Both the position numbers and the translations under genes were made by a program. DNA of 64,000 nt from Candidatus Thiodiazotropha sp. 'RUGA' (GTDB lineage Bacteria; Pseudomonadota; Gammaproteobacteria; Chromatiales; Chromatiaceae). Location: assembly GCA_016842065.1 (NCBI GenBank), contig JAEPDS010000011.1, positions 1 to 64,000 on the forward strand, written 5' to 3'. Below, piece after piece: positions 16,394-24,162 of the stretch (the stretch's first letter is position 1; each line of letters opens with the position of its first letter). The notes under the pieces are model-generated. The model saw only the letters and a list, made by a program, of their open reading frames with translations. It did not search any database and was not told where the DNA came from.

Positions 16394-16470
16394 CCACAAA
16401 TAAAAATCACATTAATACGCTCACTGTCTATCGCTCGGACGCCGCAAATCCTTTATGTAACAGGTTAGAA
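16388..16470 (+). other. attC-9, degenerate (probable)
   Basis: Expected position for a site between cassettes 9 and 10. Left end AAGTAAC and right end GTTAGAA fit only loosely, and pairing is limited to CACAAATAAA / TTTATGTAAC. Read as a decayed or divergent site. Confidence 0.45.
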
Positions 16471-16479
16471 GATATAAGA

Positions 16480-16998
16480 ATGAATCCTAGAGAAATCACA
16501 TCACTAGCATTGAAACTATTCGCCCTATACCTATTGGTTCAAGCATTAGTAAATGTACCTGCAATTCTTGGCGTGTACTTATCTATCGAATACAGGGTAA
16601 ATGAAACACCTGCACATAACTGGTTATGGGTTGCAGGGCTAATTACAATCATTTGCGCCGTAATCATTGCGGGTCTTATATGGAAGTTAGCCAACAAATC
16701 TCTTAATCAACTTCTCAATAGTGAAGGTAACTCAAAAGCATTAGATTTGGTTCCCTCAAATATAGAATTGGTCATTTACTCTGCTTTAGGGATGTTTCTG
16801 TTCATTTCTGCTTTTTCAAGCCTTGTTTTTTCTTTTGCTAGTACCTATGCCAGTGTGAACAATGGTCTATCGTCAGGAATTAGAACCGAGCATTTTCTGA
16901 TAATAGGAACCAGTGCAACTGAAATGCTAATCGGAGCATTTCTTGCCCTATATCCAAAAAAATGCTCAATCCTGTTTGCGGAAATAAGGCGCGGATAA
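16480..16998 (+). CDS. Cassette 10: four-helix membrane protein, 172 aa
   Basis: Unknown inner-membrane protein. Four hydrophobic segments are clear, near residues 10-32, 48-70, 95-118 and 140-160; soluble loops are short. The first 44 residues of the track ORF are encoded by the cassette 9 end and attC-9, so the ATG at 16480 is preferred. It shows no transporter or enzyme motif that I can recognise. Confidence 0.72.
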   Translation: MNPREITSLALKLFALYLLVQALVNVPAILGVYLSIEYRVNETPAHNWLWVAGLITIICAVIIAGLIWKLANKSLNQLLNSEGNSKALDLVPSNIELVIYSALGMFLFISAFSSLVFSFASTYASVNNGLSSGIRTEHFLIIGTSATEMLIGAFLALYPKKCSILFAEIRRG

Positions 16999-17002
16999 TG
17001 TC

Positions 17003-17077
17003 TTCTAACAAAATATTTAACGCCGCTCGTACTTCGCTTGCACGTGCTACCACGCGCTGGTCACCTTGGCATTAGGT
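17003..17077 (+). other. attC-10 with altered right core
   Basis: Left core TTCTAAC, right core ATTAGGT where G is expected first (GTTRRRY), about 75 bp. Stem GCGCTGG/CGCTCG is imperfect. May be inactive. Confidence 0.6.
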
Positions 17078-17087
17078 TTATAAAAGA

Positions 17088-17342
17088 ATGTCCACAGCCG
17101 CACACATTTTACTACTTATTGCCTTTATAAGCGGATGTGTATTTCTGTTACTAAGCATTTATGTATTACATACATACGAGATAAAAATAAAGAAAAGGCC
17201 TCCATCATTACAATGGTGGCCATTCAACACTGAAATGAAAGCTATATACCCCAATCATTCTAAATATGGGAGAATACTAATAATTGTAAGTTTGTCATGC
17301 ACTCTAGTCTGGATAATACACAAGGTTGTGAGTAATGCGTAA
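17088..17342 (+). CDS. Cassette 11: two-helix membrane protein, 84 aa
   Basis: Small protein of unknown function with hydrophobic segments at residues about 4-27 and 62-80 and a basic, aromatic middle ('KKRPPSLQWWPFNTEMKAIYP') that would face the cytoplasm. ATG 11 bases after the altered core of attC-10. No motif recognised. Confidence 0.65.
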   Translation: MSTAAHILLLIAFISGCVFLLLSIYVLHTYEIKIKKRPPSLQWWPFNTEMKAIYPNHSKYGRILIIVSLSCTLVWIIHKVVSNA

Positions 17343-17380
17343 AAAAGGCAGCCAGTCTATCAAGCGCTCTCTAGGTCTGT

Positions 17381-17439
17381 GACCAACAGCGTGTCCTGGG
17401 TTTCACCTATGTCCCTTACCATGAACCTTAGGGTTAAAA
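17381..17439 (+). other. Possible degenerate attC-11
   Basis: GACCAAC to GTTAAAA between cassettes 11 and 12. Core-like ends only; little inverted pairing seen. Listed because a cassette boundary is expected here. Confidence 0.3.
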
Positions 17440-17440
17440 A

Positions 17441-17704
17441 ATGCGGCCAAGTAGTAAACTGTACTTTGAACATTTTTCTGCGGTTAGTATCTTGATATCG
17501 TTAACAATTCTTATATCATGCATAGAGGTCACACTAGGTGAAATGCATACATTATTGTTTGCGATCTCATTAATTTATTTTGTGATATTTTGGTTCGGAT
17601 ATTTTATAGGTGCAGGACCTCTTAAAAAGTTAAAGAAAGATTTACTGACTAATTATAAAGATGATTTAAAACAGTTAGGTAAAGAAAAGCGACCATGGGA
17701 GTAA
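17441..17704 (+). CDS. Cassette 12: two-helix membrane protein, 87 aa
   Basis: Unknown. Two transmembrane segments (about residues 14-33 and 36-58), then a Lys-rich tail 'KKLKKDLLTNYKDDLKQLGKEK' that is likely cytoplasmic. ATG start directly at the end of the preceding candidate site. The next site starts with a perfect ACCTAAC five bases after the stop. Confidence 0.65.
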   Translation: MRPSSKLYFEHFSAVSILISLTILISCIEVTLGEMHTLLFAISLIYFVIFWFGYFIGAGPLKKLKKDLLTNYKDDLKQLGKEKRPWE

Positions 17705-17708
17705 CTAA

Positions 17709-17790
17709 ACCTAACCAACAGGTCAAGTTCACTCCATTTGGTCGTTGGGACCTCAGCTTTACAATGGCCCATTACTCTGAGCGATTGACA
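17709..17790 (+). other. attC-12 with altered right core
   Basis: Perfect left core ACCTAAC; right end ATTGACA instead of GTTRRRY, the same first-base change as in attC-10. About 82 bp, moderate pairing. Confidence 0.55.
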
Positions 17791-17795
17791 AACTA

Positions 17796-18293
17796 ATGAG
17801 CATATTACCAGTTAATGAACAAGTAACGATTCTGGTCGATGCTCAGAATGTCTACTACACGACGAAACAGGCTTACGGTTGTGGCTTTGATTATAACGGG
17901 TTCTGGAAAATGGCCACGAGTAATAGAAAGGTTGTTCGAGCCATCGCCTACTCGTGCGAGCGAGGTGATTCTAAGCAACGTCAGTTTCAAAACATCCTCA
18001 GGGCAATTGGATTTGAAGTGAAGTTGAAGCCGTATATTCAGCGGTCTGACGGTTCTTCGAAGTGCGACTGGGACGTAGGAATAACAATTGATGCCCTTGA
18101 GTCCGCACGAGATTCGAATTTGGTGGTTTTGGTTAGTGGGGATGGCGATTTCGATTTGCTGGTGAAAAAGTTAGAAAACGATTTAGGCTTGAAAACAGAG
18201 GTTTACGGTGTTCCCGGGCTAACAGCGACCTCGTTAATCGAAGCCACATCGAAATATGTGCCAATAGAAAATGGCTTACTCATGAGAAAATAG
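17796..18293 (+). CDS. Cassette 13: NYN-domain nuclease-like protein (LabA type)
   Basis: 165-aa NYN/PIN-fold protein, a family of metal-dependent RNases. Acidic residues at the expected places: 'ILVDAQNVYY' at the N-terminal strand, 'CDWDVGITIDAL' in the middle and 'LVSGDGDFDLLVKKL' near residue 115. 'AYSCERGDSKQRQFQNIL' is also typical of LabA-like members. Soluble, no extra domain. It probably cleaves RNA. In a cassette array it could be a stress, toxin-like or defence protein, but no antitoxin-like partner is adjacent. ATG lies six bases after the attC-12 end. Confidence 0.88.
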   Translation: MSILPVNEQVTILVDAQNVYYTTKQAYGCGFDYNGFWKMATSNRKVVRAIAYSCERGDSKQRQFQNILRAIGFEVKLKPYIQRSDGSSKCDWDVGITIDALESARDSNLVVLVSGDGDFDLLVKKLENDLGLKTEVYGVPGLTATSLIEATSKYVPIENGLLMRK

Positions 18294-18297
18294 AGAT

Positions 18298-18429
18298 GCC
18301 TAATAAGTCGTTCAAGCCACTCGCTATGCTTGATCAGACGCCCAGCACTCCACACCTATTTGTGAATGTCTTCGACACTTTTGTGCAAACCGCACTACGT
18401 ACTGGACGCCGCTTAACTGGGCGTAATAT
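18298..18429 (+). other. attC-13, long and degenerate
   Basis: About 132 bp. Left end GCCTAAT and right end GTAATAT each differ from the consensus at a core base, while the flanking GTCGTTCAAGCC... and ...GGACGCCGCTTAACTGGGC are typical of proteobacterial attC arms. Probably a mutated, inactive site. Confidence 0.6.
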
Positions 18430-18439
18430 ATAATCCATT

Positions 18440-18742
18440 ATGGAATGCCCTAATTGTAAAAATAACATTAAACTAACTAGGCTTCGGTATATTAAAAGCC
18501 CATTTAGCCGTTTCAAATGTAATCAGTGCGGAGTCAAGTTTAAATTCAAGAGGCCATGGACATGGTACATCTGGCTGTTAGTTTCTACATCCATATATTT
18601 TCTTTTGCTTTTCGTTAGCTTTTCTTATTCTAGCATGGATAATCCTTGGTTAAACTATGCCATTGTCACGTTTGTTTGGGTGGTATTTCATTCAGAAGTA
18701 GATCGTAGAATAGAATCTAAATATGCTACCCAAATATGTTAA
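18440..18742 (+). CDS. Cassette 14: zinc-ribbon membrane protein, 100 aa
   Basis: Begins with a zinc ribbon ('MECPNCKNNIKL...FKCNQCGVKFKF', two CxxC pairs), followed by two transmembrane helices (about residues 44-66 and 73-88). This order, ribbon then membrane, is common in small unknown proteins of integrons. No catalytic motif. Last clear gene of the array; a weak attC-like end (GTTAAGT at 18823) lies downstream. Confidence 0.75.
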   Translation: MECPNCKNNIKLTRLRYIKSPFSRFKCNQCGVKFKFKRPWTWYIWLLVSTSIYFLLLFVSFSYSSMDNPWLNYAIVTFVWVVFHSEVDRRIESKYATQIC

Positions 18743-19121
18743 AACACATAAATAGTTGCTGTAGTTTGCCGGTATACGGCTGGGACAGCCTACACTAGGT
18801 TTAGGTTACCCCAAAGCAATGCGTTAAGTAATTCTAAACTTACCAACCTCCTCTAATCCGACCCTCATTGAGGGCATGGTGAAAAGAGGCGCTAAAAGGC
18901 ACCCAGTTACTCTCTACTGCAGGACCCATCGACAATATAAACCAGCTATGTCAAGATAACCTACCTGACTCACCATACATCAAATCTATCGGACTCACAG
19001 CGATTAACGACACTCGTTATGTTCATTATCGAGATAATGAATAGTTGATTTGAGTAATAATGAGATTCTGACAAGATTCTACATTTTGGACCTATCACGT
19101 TAAACAAGAAGCATAACTACC
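18743..19121. other. Right end of the cassette array, no gene
   Basis: 379 bases. Bases 18739-18829 have weak attC character: right box GTTAAGT and the inner pairing GTAG.TTGCCG / CGGC...CCTAC. The rest is unremarkable non-coding DNA. No integrase ORF on either strand. Confidence 0.4.
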
Positions 19122-19370
19122 ATGTTGAAGAAAAAAGGTGTATTACAGAAGGCCTCTCTCATTTCGGCGGGTGTCAGTTTTCTTCTAGCCATCGTTTCTG
19201 CGGTATTGCTCTATTTTCGGATTGAGAGTGTGGGCAAGGATGACCCTATTTCCGCCAGTTTTATGGCATCGACATTTTTCTTCGTCTGTGTTGGTGTAGT
19301 GCTTACGGTTATCGGCAAAGCCGATCTACCCAGTTTTAAAACCGACAACTCTGACACAGACTTTAAATAA
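19122..19370 (+). CDS. Small membrane protein, 82 aa
   Basis: Two transmembrane helices (about residues 10-32 and 45-67) with a short polar C-terminus ('LPSFKTDNSDTDFK'). Not recognised. ATG start with only a weak SD. It lies outside the clear attC array but could be another accessory gene. A real gene is likely from its hydrophobic pattern and lack of stops, not from homology. Confidence 0.55.
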   Translation: MLKKKGVLQKASLISAGVSFLLAIVSAVLLYFRIESVGKDDPISASFMASTFFFVCVGVVLTVIGKADLPSFKTDNSDTDFK

Positions 19371-19678
19371 TCTGGTTAGCGTGATAATCAAGTATTGGAA
19401 ACGTCACCATATTGGCAATCCTGCTTATTTTCCAGGAAAAATGAGGCTGATCCAGAACATCAATAATACCTTCGCCTGGTCCACCATTTGCTACACCACT
19501 TCATTTCAGAATCCTGATCGCTTCGTTGACTACTGATAGGCTTGCTCCTATCCTCATACCATAGCCCGGATGTGGCTTGCCCCCCTGGTACCGAACAGTC
19601 TTCATTCGCTGGGCTGGCACTCCCATGCTATGGACTTATACAGTCATTTCGGGTGTTTGACCTTAACCGGAGAACCTT
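19371..19678. other. Intergenic, nothing found
   Basis: 308 bases between the small membrane protein and the thioredoxin-like gene. Contains no open frame on the plus strand with a usable start; a minus-strand ORF (19628-19888) is a shadow of the next gene. GGAG seven bases before the following ATG is its SD. Confidence 0.5.
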
Positions 19679-20140
19679 ATGACCAAGATATTTGGTTTCA
19701 TACTCTTCCTTGCGGCAACCGCCGCCGTCGCTGACCCGCCAGAGGGTTACCCCTTTCTGCCTTTTGATAAAGCAATGGCACAAGCAAACGCTGAGTCCAA
19801 ACTGATGTTTGTCTATTTCGGACGTTATGGATGTGGCTATTGTGACAAGACGAATAAGGAAGCGTTTTCCGATCCCGGAGTTAAGCAAGACTACTCGAAA
19901 AACTATGTTCTGGCCTATGTGGATGCAGAGAGCGGGAAAAGACTACGCCTGCCATCAGGTGAGCGGATTACCGAACGGGAATTGGGTACGCGCTACAATG
20001 CGTTTGTGACGCCGATATTTTCCTTCATGTCACCGGATGGCAAGATCATTACTCGAATGGTAGGCGTTCAAAGAATTGAAGACTTGGTTGATGCCCATAA
20101 TAGAGTCCAGCAGGCATTGATAAAGGCAGGCTCATCTTGA
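19679..20140 (+). CDS. Exported thioredoxin-fold protein (SoxW-like)
   Basis: Periplasmic thiol-disulfide protein, 153 aa. Signal peptide 'IFGFILFLAATAAVADP', then a thioredoxin-like domain with the redox motif 'YFGRYGCGYCDKTNKEAF' (CGYC) and the cis-Pro region 'AFVTPIFSFMSPDGK'. This matches the thioredoxin_7/SoxW-type family, which often reduces periplasmic partners, including sulfur-oxidation proteins. The stop overlaps the start of the next gene (TTGA), so both are made from one message. Confidence 0.85.
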   Translation: MTKIFGFILFLAATAAVADPPEGYPFLPFDKAMAQANAESKLMFVYFGRYGCGYCDKTNKEAFSDPGVKQDYSKNYVLAYVDAESGKRLRLPSGERITERELGTRYNAFVTPIFSFMSPDGKIITRMVGVQRIEDLVDAHNRVQQALIKAGSS

Positions 20141-21363
20141 TTAGAACATTTCCATGGGTTCGTACCGGCATATTGCTGTTCGCTAACCACTTATCCGCAC
20201 AACCCTGGACAGTTTCACCGCCCATCGATGTCAGTGAACCGGCGAAGCAAGGTGTCTTTCACCACTTGGAATCTTCGGGACGTCAGAACATTGCGGTCTC
20301 GGATAGCATCGTGGGTATTGTCTGGGAAGATGATAGCGACGGGACACCGCGCATCTATTTTGCCAGCAAGCCGTTGGATACGTCGTCTTTTTCAACCAAA
20401 ATCAAGATCAGTGGGAAAGGTGAAGCCTATGAGCCATCGATCATTACCTTGGGTGATGGTCGGTTTGCCATTGGGTGGGAGGAGGATGAGCAGGCCTCTG
20501 CCCGTATCGTCGCCGCAACCAAGATGGGGCCGATAGTTAAGCTTGGAGAAAAATACTCAGGCCAGGTCAATCTGGCAAGTTCAAGCGATCAACTCTTGAT
20601 CGTTTATCGGGAACAACGACAACGATTTGGTCAGATCATTCTGCATAAGCTGACTGTAGACGATCAGTTACACCTATCACCCGTACAACGCTGCCCTGTT
20701 GACCCGGCTCCAATGAAAGATGATCAGCTCTATCCAGTCATCACTGCGAAGGGTGAAGGGTTCGACATCGCCTGGGAAGATCGCCGGCTTGGACACACCG
20801 TGATCATGCATAGCCAGAGTAAACCTGGCGATCCCTGCAAATTTTCTCCTCCAGGCCGTATCAGTGAAGAACCACCAGGGCCAAAGGCTGATTTTGGTAC
20901 CGGACATGGGGTTGCGAGAGTCGCCCTGGCCGATTATGGCAGTTCAGGTCTGTATGCCGCATGGGCTGATAAGCGGGATTTTCGGGAAGGCTACGATATC
21001 TATGGGGCCAATAAGCAGAGCGACCAGGTATTTGGTAGCAATGTGCGTATACAGGATGACTTCGGTGCCAATTACCGGCAGTGGCATGCCACCATAGCCG
21101 GTCATCCGAACGGACAGCTGATTGTGGCATGGACGGATGAAAGAGATGGATCCAAGGATGTTTGGTATAGCTGGTTGGAGGATGGAGAGTGGAGTGACGA
21201 TGTGGCACTGAGCGGCGCTTCCGGGAAGGGAGTGCAAGATCATCCCAGTATCACACTGGATAGCTCCGGTGACCTGCATGTTGCCTGGGTGCATAGAGAA
21301 AACGATGGGGAACCTACTCAAATACGTTATTTATATGCGCCACTTGAATCGGATGATAGGTAG
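20137..21363 (+). CDS. Exported sialidase-like beta-propeller protein
   Basis: 408 aa, N-terminal signal-like segment ('WVRTGILLFANHLSAQP'), then repeated four-strand units with the pattern 'I..AWED.R.G...I' ('IVGIVWEDDSDGTPRIYFAS', 'FDIAWEDRRLGHTVIMH', 'LYAAWADKRDFREGYDIY', 'LIVAWTDERDGSKDVWYSW', 'LHVAWVHRENDG'), typical of six-bladed sialidase-like propellers. The catalytic Arg triad of sialidases was not identified, so a binding role is more likely than glycosidase activity. TTG start coupled to the thioredoxin-like gene, which may keep its Cys residues reduced (inference). Confidence 0.75.
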   Translation: MIRTFPWVRTGILLFANHLSAQPWTVSPPIDVSEPAKQGVFHHLESSGRQNIAVSDSIVGIVWEDDSDGTPRIYFASKPLDTSSFSTKIKISGKGEAYEPSIITLGDGRFAIGWEEDEQASARIVAATKMGPIVKLGEKYSGQVNLASSSDQLLIVYREQRQRFGQIILHKLTVDDQLHLSPVQRCPVDPAPMKDDQLYPVITAKGEGFDIAWEDRRLGHTVIMHSQSKPGDPCKFSPPGRISEEPPGPKADFGTGHGVARVALADYGSSGLYAAWADKRDFREGYDIYGANKQSDQVFGSNVRIQDDFGANYRQWHATIAGHPNGQLIVAWTDERDGSKDVWYSWLEDGEWSDDVALSGASGKGVQDHPSITLDSSGDLHVAWVHRENDGEPTQIRYLYAPLESDDR

Positions 21364-21507
21364 ACGATTTGCAAGCCTTGATTTCATCTACAAACCCAGT
21401 GGTTTGTTCCAAAATAATCTTCCCTACACCGCCACCAAATCCAATTTTTCAGACCTATAATTGGACATATTGACAAGCCAGCAGACACTCAATTTGGAGT
21501 CGTTATC

Positions 21508-21789
21508 ATGAAGGCAATTTGGAATGGTCAGATAATCGCTGAAAGCAACGAGACGGTTGTCGTTGAATCCAACCACTATTTCCCGGCAAGCTCTGTGAAG
21601 CAGGAATATCTCAAACCCAGTGATACGACTTCGGTTTGCCCATGGAAGGGTGTGGCACACTATTACTCACTCACTGTCGACGGGAACGATAACTCTGATG
21701 CAGCCTGGTACTACCCTTCTGCATCAGATGAGGCTAAGAACATAGAGGGGATGGTGGCTTTCTGGAAAGGCGTTGAGATTATTGATTGA
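21508..21789 (+). CDS. DUF427 protein
   Basis: 93 aa, matches DUF427 over its whole length: 'WNGQIIAESNETVVVESNHYFP', 'TSVCPWKGVAHYYSLTVDG' and 'DAAWYYPSASDEAKNIEGMVAFW' are the family landmarks. Function is unknown; members are small, soluble beta-rich proteins. ATG preceded by GTTATC, and an attC-like site follows the stop, so this may be a solitary gene cassette outside the main array. Confidence 0.88.
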   Translation: MKAIWNGQIIAESNETVVVESNHYFPASSVKQEYLKPSDTTSVCPWKGVAHYYSLTVDGNDNSDAAWYYPSASDEAKNIEGMVAFWKGVEIID

Positions 21790-21810
21790 GTGTGCAATCT
21801 TAATCATCTG

Positions 21811-21888
21811 ATTTAACTCGCATACCACCCCCTATGATAAGAGTGTGTAAGGGGCGAAATACGAATGGCACGTATGTGAGCGTTATAT
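21811..21888 (+). other. Isolated attC-like site downstream of DUF427 gene
   Basis: Left core ATTTAAC fits RYYYAAC exactly; right core GTTATAT. Arms CTCGCATAC and GTATGTGAG pair with one mismatch, and CCCCT/AGGGG pairs inside. 78 bp. Repeat family B begins at its last base. Confidence 0.5.
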
Positions 21889-21908
21889 GGTGGGGCATGG
21901 CCCCACCA
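21888..21908. repeat. Dispersed repeat family B unit
   Basis: TGGTGGGGCATGGCCCCACCA, palindromic except for the centre; same unit as at 57103 and 57144. Confidence 0.75.
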
Positions 21909-22047
21909 AAACCCTGAAGCTGGTTACCCTTTATCCAAGAATCCTGATTTAGGGTGAGCCTATCCTCTCTGATAACATTTAGAATTTCTCGACCAGACTT
22001 TTGCCTGTCTGTCTTTTAATCCAATCTCTGCCACCAGGAGAGATAAC

Positions 22048-22728
22048 TTGAAGAGAGTCTGTATCATCGGCGCATCCGGTAAACTTGGTCGATATATGGT
22101 GCAGCACGCCCTGGAGCGTGGATATCAGGTCGCTGCGGTCTGCCGACAACAGAGTGTCAGCAAACTCGCTGATCTCGCGGATAAGATAAGCCTATTTCCA
22201 GGTGCAACCAATGATCGGGATGTGATCAGACAGGCAGTGTCCGGTTGTGATGGGGTTCTGACTGTGCTCGTTCCCTGGGGAGTACAGCAATACTCATCAG
22301 GTACCGCGCAAGCTGTTCTGGATTTTGCTGAATCCGATGCCCGACTGATCTTCTCCTGTGGCTGGCATATCAGTCGTGATGGAAAAGACATCTATTCCTG
22401 GCGATTCAAAGCCCTGCTGACTCTGTTCGGTAAACTTGCCAGACTGTTTCGACTGGTTGAATTGGATGATCAGATTGAGGCCTGCAGAAGAATATTCGAC
22501 AGCGACACCCGGTGGACAGTGGTTCGTGGCAGTGACCTTGAGGAGGGCGAAAGTCAGGGACTGCCTGTTTGGAGTCGACATGTGGGCGACCCCATATTGA
22601 AGAGTAACCTCACGCGACGGATCGATTTTGCGCTTTTCATGGTTGACGCCATGGAACGTGATGAACTGATCCATGAAGCGCCGGCAATCGTCGGTTGCAA
22701 ATCACCGTCAGTTATTGAAAACAGTTAG
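22048..22728 (+). CDS. NAD(P)-binding NmrA/SDR-like protein
   Basis: 226-aa Rossmann-fold protein of the atypical SDR group (NAD(P)H-binding, NmrA-like). 'CIIGASGKLGRYMVQHALERG' is the dinucleotide-binding loop. The middle holds 'LIFSCGWHISRDGKDIYSWR', and there is no classical YxxxK pair, typical of the atypical group. May sense NAD(P) or reduce a small substrate. TTG start supported by CAGGAGAGATAAC. It stands alone on the plus strand. Confidence 0.8.
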   Translation: MKRVCIIGASGKLGRYMVQHALERGYQVAAVCRQQSVSKLADLADKISLFPGATNDRDVIRQAVSGCDGVLTVLVPWGVQQYSSGTAQAVLDFAESDARLIFSCGWHISRDGKDIYSWRFKALLTLFGKLARLFRLVELDDQIEACRRIFDSDTRWTVVRGSDLEEGESQGLPVWSRHVGDPILKSNLTRRIDFALFMVDAMERDELIHEAPAIVGCKSPSVIENS

Positions 22729-22826
22729 TTTGACCAAGAGTAGATTGTTTGGATCAGCGCAACTAAGGATAGTGAAAAATGATCCTATACCATTTTGAAG
22801 ATGCCGTTAGGCGCTACACCTAACGC

Positions 22827-23624
22827 CTAGCTTTTCTTATTCGACAATAAGCTGAACACCTCAAAAGCGATAACCCTAGGATGCAACTCCCCCATAAAGG
22901 CGAGTATTTTATTGAACACCCCTGGTATTACCGATCTCTTGCCAGTCTGGCAGGCTTGATAGGCAAGCTTGGCAATCTGTTCCGGGGATGGCCCAAGGGG
23001 CACTTGGTAGGCCAGCATATCCTCTGTATCGGCCGTCTTTACAAAATCGGTGGCGGTTGCGCCAGGCGAGAGCGATGTCACGGCAACTCCCGACCCCCTC
23101 AACTCTTTGGATAAACCGGCACTCAAGGCACGCACATAGTGTTTGCTTGCCACATAGGCTGCCCAGTTAGGTCCTCCTTTGAAATAGGAGACCAGTGACC
23201 CAACATTGAGTATCCGTCCACACTTGCGCATCAGCATCTGCGGTAGGAACAGATGCGTCAGTTGCGTGAGCGCCAACATATTGAGTTGCAGCATTCGACT
23301 CAGGTTTGCGTAATCCGCTTCCTGAAACAGCCCACTCATCCCTACTCCCGCATTATTGACCAGAATATCGATCGGCTTACCTGATTGTTCCAATTGCTCA
23401 TAGAGCCTTCTGGGCGCGTCTGCTTCCGTCAGATCGCTGCTGATTACCGTAACCTCGACCCCGGACTTCGCTTTGATTGCATCCGCCACACGTTGTAGCG
23501 CCTCCTCTCCCCGGGCAACCAGCACCAGGTCATGTCCCTGTACAGCAAACTCTTCAGCGATCGCAAGACCGATTCCTTTTGATGCTCCGGTGACTAATAC
23601 AGTCGCCTTTTCAATTGGTTCCAT
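22827..23624 (-). CDS. Short-chain dehydrogenase/reductase
   Basis: Classical SDR oxidoreductase, about 265 aa. 'VLVTGASKGIGLAIAEEF' binds NAD(P); 'DILVNNAGVGMSG' and the catalytic Ser/Tyr/Lys region 'NVGSLVSYFKGGPNWAAYVASKHYV' are present. The start was moved from 23717 to the ATG at 23624, with AGGAG upstream, because the upstream residues do not fit the fold. It is transcribed away from the HxlR regulator next door, and the 172-bp gap between the two starts contains a symmetrical operator-like site, so HxlR probably controls it (inference). Confidence 0.9.
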   Translation of the reverse strand: MEPIEKATVLVTGASKGIGLAIAEEFAVQGHDLVLVARGEEALQRVADAIKAKSGVEVTVISSDLTEADAPRRLYEQLEQSGKPIDILVNNAGVGMSGLFQEADYANLSRMLQLNMLALTQLTHLFLPQMLMRKCGRILNVGSLVSYFKGGPNWAAYVASKHYVRALSAGLSKELRGSGVAVTSLSPGATATDFVKTADTEDMLAYQVPLGPSPEQIAKLAYQACQTGKRSVIPGVFNKILAFMGELHPRVIAFEVFSLLSNKKS

Positions 23625-23747
23625 ATCATGCTCCTGAGTGGAATGGAATCTGCTGAGGATTGACCAAGCCTCTTTTGAATTTGATCGCCCTGAACTGGAG
23701 ACAGTCCAAGCGGTCACTTTCTTTTTGCAAGTTACTCAAGCCTAGCC

Positions 23748-23774
23748 CACTGACTTGTTAATTGCAAGTAAGTG
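23748..23774. promoter_or_regulatory. Inverted repeat between SDR and HxlR genes, likely operator
   Basis: CACTGACTTG-N7-CAAGTAAGTG, arms of 10 bp with one mismatch, and an extra half-site TTGCAAGTTACT 23 bases to the left (23725-23736). HxlR regulators usually bind such sites in divergent promoters; the link to this regulator is inferred from position. Confidence 0.6.
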
Positions 23775-23796
23775 ATTCCCATGCTAGGTTTAAGGC

Positions 23797-24162
23797 ATGG
23801 TTAAAGCTGACAAAAGCAACATCTCGACAAAGCGCTCAATCTGCCCTGTCGCTTCGACTCTGGATATTCTGGGGGACAAATGGAGCCTACTGGTAATCAG
23901 GGACCTGTTTGCCGGTAAAACCACCTACAGCGAACTGCAAAAATCTCCTGAAAAAATACCAACCAATATCCTGGCCAATCGATTGGTGCGTTTGACCGAT
24001 CATGAAATCGTTGAGAAGAAACCTTACCAGACACACCCGGTTCGCTATGAGTATATCCTCACGCCAAAAGGCAGGGAGTTGGGTCCTATCTTAAAATCCA
24101 TGGTTAGCTGGGGTGAAAAACATATCCCCGGCACCAAGGCGATGAGCAAAAAGAAGCGATGA
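23797..24162 (+). CDS. HxlR-family transcriptional regulator
   Basis: 121-aa winged helix-turn-helix protein of the HxlR family. 'ICPVASTLDILGDKWSLLVIRDLF' contains the N-terminal Cys often used as the sensor residue, and 'TYSELQKSPEKIPTNILANRLVRL' is the recognition region; 'YEYILTPKGRELGPIL' ends the wing. Such proteins respond to quinones, aldehydes or other electrophiles. Probable target: the divergent SDR gene and itself. The stop overlaps the next ORF as ATGA. Confidence 0.92.
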   Translation: MVKADKSNISTKRSICPVASTLDILGDKWSLLVIRDLFAGKTTYSELQKSPEKIPTNILANRLVRLTDHEIVEKKPYQTHPVRYEYILTPKGRELGPILKSMVSWGEKHIPGTKAMSKKKR

